NCBI RefSeq assembly: GCF_014705615.1 | Contig: NZ_JACXJA010000018.1 | Span: forward strand, 1-50,550 | Length of the DNA stretch: 50,550 nt | Reading direction: 5' to 3' | Origin: Paenibacillus oceani | GTDB lineage: Bacteria; Bacillota; Bacilli; Paenibacillales; NBRC-103111 | In this document: positions 48,024 through 50,550 of the stretch, in pieces | How positions within the stretch are numbered: position 1 is the stretch's first letter | How the letters are laid out: every line of letters begins with the position of its first letter | Notes under the pieces: generated by a model | What the model was told of the DNA's origin: nothing | The model's input: the letters and a program-made list of their open reading frames with translations, nothing else | Database searches by the model: none | Position numbers and translations under genes: made by a program

Positions 48024-49106
48024 TTGATGACGACAAGGCGTAACAGTCAAAAAGTACCCCGAAACCCTCTAACTCTGATGCACCGATTATACCGGCATGT
48101 GTTTCCGAGCGTAAGAAGCGAACTGCAGCGTTGGCGCGAGACGGCCGAGCGCATGCCCGACCCCGAGCTGCGCAAGCAGGCGATCGACAGCATTACCCAT
48201 AAAGAGTTTCATTGCAAGGGCGGGGCAGTATACGCGGCCGCCAATTTGCCGATGCGCCACGTGCTGATTCCGCTTATCGTCGCTTTCCAGACGATCAGCG
48301 ATTATTTGGATAATTTATGCGACCGCAGCACCTCGATGGACCCGGAAGATTTCCGGCTGCTTCACCGTTCCATGCTGGATGCGGTCGATCCGGACGCTCC
48401 GCTCGCCGACTATTACGCACTCCGGGAGGAGCGGGAGGACGGCGGGTACCTGCACGAACTCGTCCGTACTTGCCAAGCCTGCATCTCCCGCCTGCCGTCG
48501 TATCCGCACGTTCGCGACGGCATCAAGGAGCTGGTCGGGCTGTACGGCGATCTGCAGGTGTACAAGCATATCCGGCACGATTTGCGCGAGCAGGAGCTGA
48601 TGAACTGGTGGGAGAAGCACCGGCCCCGTTTTTCGCATTTGCGATGGAACGAGTTCGCGGCTGCAACCGGTTCGACGCTTGGGGTGTTTTATTTGTTTTT
48701 GGCCGCTTCCGGCGAGAGGCTCACCGCCGAACGTGCGGAGGCGATTCACAAAGCTTACTTTCCGCATGTATGCGGGCTGCACATTTTACTCGATTATTTG
48801 ATCGACCAGGATGAAGATTTGGCGGGCGGGGATTTGAATTTCTGTTTTTATTACGAGAACGGAGAAACGACCGCCCGGCAAATCGCAGTCATCGCGGAAC
48901 GGGCCCGGAAGGACATCGTCGGTCTGGACCATCCGCAGTTTCACCGGATGATTATCGAAGGGCTGCTGGCCCTCTATTTATCCGATCCGAAAGTAAGGGA
49001 GCAAAAGCAAGTGCGGGCCATATCGCGCCAGCTTATGAAAGGCAGTCCGCTTATGCGCGTCTTCTTCTGGGCCAACAGCGTATGGATCCGCAAGGCGTCC
49101 GTCTGA
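48024..49106 (+). CDS. ytpB: Tetraprenyl-beta-curcumene synthase family protein
   Basis: 360 residues of the YtpB (DUF2600) family of large terpene synthases, which cyclise tetraprenyl diphosphate in sesquarterpenoid formation in Bacilli. Two Asp-rich motifs for Mg-diphosphate binding are visible: ISDYLDNLCDRS and LLDYLIDQDEDLAGG. The protein is all-helical with no signal peptide. Start TTG at 48024 (GGAGG 10 bases ahead) or the ATG at the next codon. In the family a partner prenyl synthase and the cyclase SqhC act in the same pathway; neither is here. The leader has three tandem palindromes. Confidence 0.9.
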   Translation: MMTTRRNSQKVPRNPLTLMHRLYRHVFPSVRSELQRWRETAERMPDPELRKQAIDSITHKEFHCKGGAVYAAANLPMRHVLIPLIVAFQTISDYLDNLCDRSTSMDPEDFRLLHRSMLDAVDPDAPLADYYALREEREDGGYLHELVRTCQACISRLPSYPHVRDGIKELVGLYGDLQVYKHIRHDLREQELMNWWEKHRPRFSHLRWNEFAAATGSTLGVFYLFLAASGERLTAERAEAIHKAYFPHVCGLHILLDYLIDQDEDLAGGDLNFCFYYENGETTARQIAVIAERARKDIVGLDHPQFHRMIIEGLLALYLSDPKVREQKQVRAISRQLMKGSPLMRVFFWANSVWIRKASV

Positions 49107-49161
49107 CGCAGCCGGACCTATGACCGACTACATGGGACTAATCGAAAGGGGAACATGATGT

Positions 49162-50127
49162 ATGACAGTTAAGAAAATTGCCGTATTGACAAGCGGCGGC
49201 GACTCGCAAGGGATGAACGCAGCCGTTCGCGCGGTGGTGCGGAGCGCGATCTACCACGGTCTGGAAGTGTACGGTGTTCAGCGCGGGTACTACGGGCTTA
49301 TTAACGAAGATATTCGTCCGATGGATTTGCGGAGCGTCGGCGATATTATACAGCGTGGCGGAACGATTTTGCAGACGGCCCGCTGCAAGGAGTTTTTGAC
49401 CCCGGAAGGCCAGCAGCTCGGAGCGGACAATTTGCGCAAGCATGGGATCGACGGCCTCGTCGTTATCGGTGGCGAAGGTTCGTATCAAGGCGCAAATAAA
49501 CTGAGCAAGCTGGGAATCCGTACGATGGGGCTGCCGGGCACGATCGACAACGATATTCCGTTCACGGACGTGACGATCGGCTTCGATACGGCTGTCAGCA
49601 TCGTCGTCGATGCGATCAACAAGCTGCGCGATACGATGAGCTCGCATGAGCGTTCCTCCGTCGTAGAGGTGATGGGCCGTCACTGCGGAGACATTGCCCT
49701 GTATGCAGGACTTGCCAGCGGCGCCGAAACGATTCTCGTACCGGAAGTGCCGTTCGATCTGGACGAGGTGGCGAAGCGGATGGAAGCCAACTTCCAGGTC
49801 GGCAAACGCCACAGCATTATCGTGATTGCCGAAGGAGCGGGCAACGCACAAAGCGTGGCCGACCGCATCAAGGAATCGAACGGGATCGACGCACGCGTAA
49901 CAGTGCTTGGCCATATTCAGCGCGGCGGTACGCCGACACACAATGACCGCATCCTGGCTAGCCGTCTCGGCGACTTTGCGGTGCGTCAGCTGATCTCCGG
50001 CGATTCCGGCAAGGCGTGCGGCGTCATCAAAGGCGAGCTCGTCACGACCGATATCGACAAAGTCGTTCATTCCAAAAAAGAAATCAACCGAGAGCTGTAC
50101 GAGCTGGCGCTTCGTTTGTCGCAATAA
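49162..50127 (+). CDS. pfkA: 6-phosphofructokinase (ATP-dependent)
   Basis: Phosphorylates fructose 6-phosphate in glycolysis. 321 residues, tetrameric bacterial PfkA type: ATP loop LTSGGDSQGMNAAVRAVVR, catalytic TIDNDIPFTDVTIGFDTA with the base Asp129, the MGRHCGDIALYAGLASGAE segment (fructose 6-phosphate) and LGHIQRGGTPTHNDRILASRLG. The Mg-ATP motif, normally GGDGS, reads GGEGS here (Glu105). ATG with AAAGGGG 10 bases ahead. No pyk or acetyl-CoA carboxylase genes are seen, though the upstream side is ytpB rather than the usual accA. Confidence 0.96.
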   Translation: MTVKKIAVLTSGGDSQGMNAAVRAVVRSAIYHGLEVYGVQRGYYGLINEDIRPMDLRSVGDIIQRGGTILQTARCKEFLTPEGQQLGADNLRKHGIDGLVVIGGEGSYQGANKLSKLGIRTMGLPGTIDNDIPFTDVTIGFDTAVSIVVDAINKLRDTMSSHERSSVVEVMGRHCGDIALYAGLASGAETILVPEVPFDLDEVAKRMEANFQVGKRHSIIVIAEGAGNAQSVADRIKESNGIDARVTVLGHIQRGGTPTHNDRILASRLGDFAVRQLISGDSGKACGVIKGELVTTDIDKVVHSKKEINRELYELALRLSQ

Positions 50128-50162
50128 GCGGAGCAAAACCTTCATAAAGTGAAATAGCGAGT

Positions 50163-50195
50163 AAGAGGGGGGCCTGAGGCCTCCTTCTTTTTTGA
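50163..50195 (+). terminator. Terminator after pfkA
   Basis: GAGGGGGGCC pairs with GGCCTCCTTC around TGA, followed by TTTTTT. Lies about 35 bp after the pfkA stop. Confidence 0.9.
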
Positions 50196-50267
50196 TTGCG
50201 GCCCCTAGATTCGGTCGGCCGGCTGTCTTCTCGGTTACTAGCGTGCAACCGCAGCCAAGCTCTAACA

Positions 50268-50459
50268 CATAAGAGCGATCTGAAGCTCTTATTTTGACGA
50301 AAAACCGGTTTGAATCGGAAATAAGAGCTGTTTGCAGCTCTTATTTTCCCCGGATCCCTAAATTTCTAGCAAAATGGCTGAAATAAGAGCCGCAAACCAC
50401 TCTTATGTTGCAGCAATGGGTCAAAGGTAGCCAAATAAGAGCGGCAAACCGCTCTTATT
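50268..50459. repeat. Four-unit palindromic element, copy 3 (best preserved)
   Basis: Four 26-bp palindromes start at 50268, 50320, 50382 and 50434 (pitches 52, 62, 52), each with arms AATAAGAGC/GCTCTTATT. Unit 2 has TTTG at the loop and units 3-4 CAAA, so the second pair is inverted relative to the first. The stem of unit 4 extends outward: GGTAGCC before it pairs with GGCTACC after it. Related in sequence to the copy at 22825. Confidence 0.88.
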
Positions 50460-50460
50460 G

Positions 50461-50550
50461 GCTACCGCCACACGCTACCGCCACACGCTACCGCCACACG
50501 CTACCGCCACACGCTACCGCCACACGCTACCGCCACACGCTACCGCCACA
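50461..50550. repeat. 13-bp tandem repeat running off the right edge
   Basis: GCTACCGCCACAC repeats about seven times without change to the end of the window. Its first bases, GGCTACC, are also the extended outer arm of unit 4 of the four-unit palindromic element, so the array appears to have grown from that arm. Confidence 0.95.

Overview
The window reads as chromosome of a moderately GC-rich, spore-former-type Firmicute, most likely Paenibacillaceae (Paenibacillus/Cohnella-like). The basis is strong AGGAGG ribosome sites with frequent GTG and TTG starts, two T-box leaders, an HPr kinase-like protein with a candidate cre site, an SLH-domain surface protein, a YtpB-type terpene synthase, and many AraC, TetR and HxlR regulators and drug-type exporters. 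No transposase, phage, tRNA, rRNA or CRISPR locus is visible. The assignment is inference from gene content and style, not from a marker gene.

Layout. 0-5 kb: a stand-alone MraY paralogue, a nitroreductase, and a TetR-ABC exporter operon divergent from an MMPL pump, with repeated operator half-sites between them. 7-11 kb: a LamG-fold protein and a MacAB-like adaptor/permease/ATPase operon. 11-15 kb: an AraC regulator divergent from a sulfatase, then an aquaporin. 15-20 kb: a 1.6-thousand-residue SLH surface protein with a structured leader. 20-25 kb: a REC-BTAD response regulator, a methyltransferase behind a MerR-type promoter, and two overlapping acetyltransferase genes. 25-30 kb: T-box-leuA, a HAD phosphatase and T-box-serS. 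30-36 kb: HprK-like kinase, an 800-bp gene-free structured region, an AraC regulator and a ComP/DegS-type two-component pair. 36-42 kb: a membrane protein, an MFS exporter and a molybdenum-cofactor cluster (moaA-fdhD divergent from moeA) with an attenuator-like leader. 42-50 kb: DoxX, nitroreductase, NmrA-like reductase/HxlR pair, MFS plus MATE-like operon, ytpB and pfkA.

The most unusual content is between genes. (1) Three copies (22.8, 31.4, 50.3 kb) of a 192-193 bp element made of four 26-bp palindromic units at pitches of 52, 62-63 and 52 bp. The first two units point one way and the last two the other. The architecture is constant although the stem sequence at 31.4 kb is entirely different from that of the other two. 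(2) A family of four 44-bp hairpins, all in gaps between convergent genes, with one compensatory pair change: apparently a dispersed bidirectional terminator. (3) Two nearly identical copies and one remnant of a ~166-bp element with inverted ends, resembling a MITE. (4) A ~200-bp imperfect inverted repeat beside one four-hairpin element. (5) Three tandem 35-bp palindromes ahead of ytpB, and a 13-bp tandem array at the right edge.

How parts work together: several exporters sit with their own regulators (TetR/MMPL+ABC, HxlR/NmrA). Leucine synthesis and serine charging are each read by a T-box whose tRNA-end pairing bases fit the expected tRNA. Carbon control is hinted at by hprK with a cre-like site. 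The Mo-cofactor genes share a compact divergent promoter region with a terminator-bearing leader on one side.
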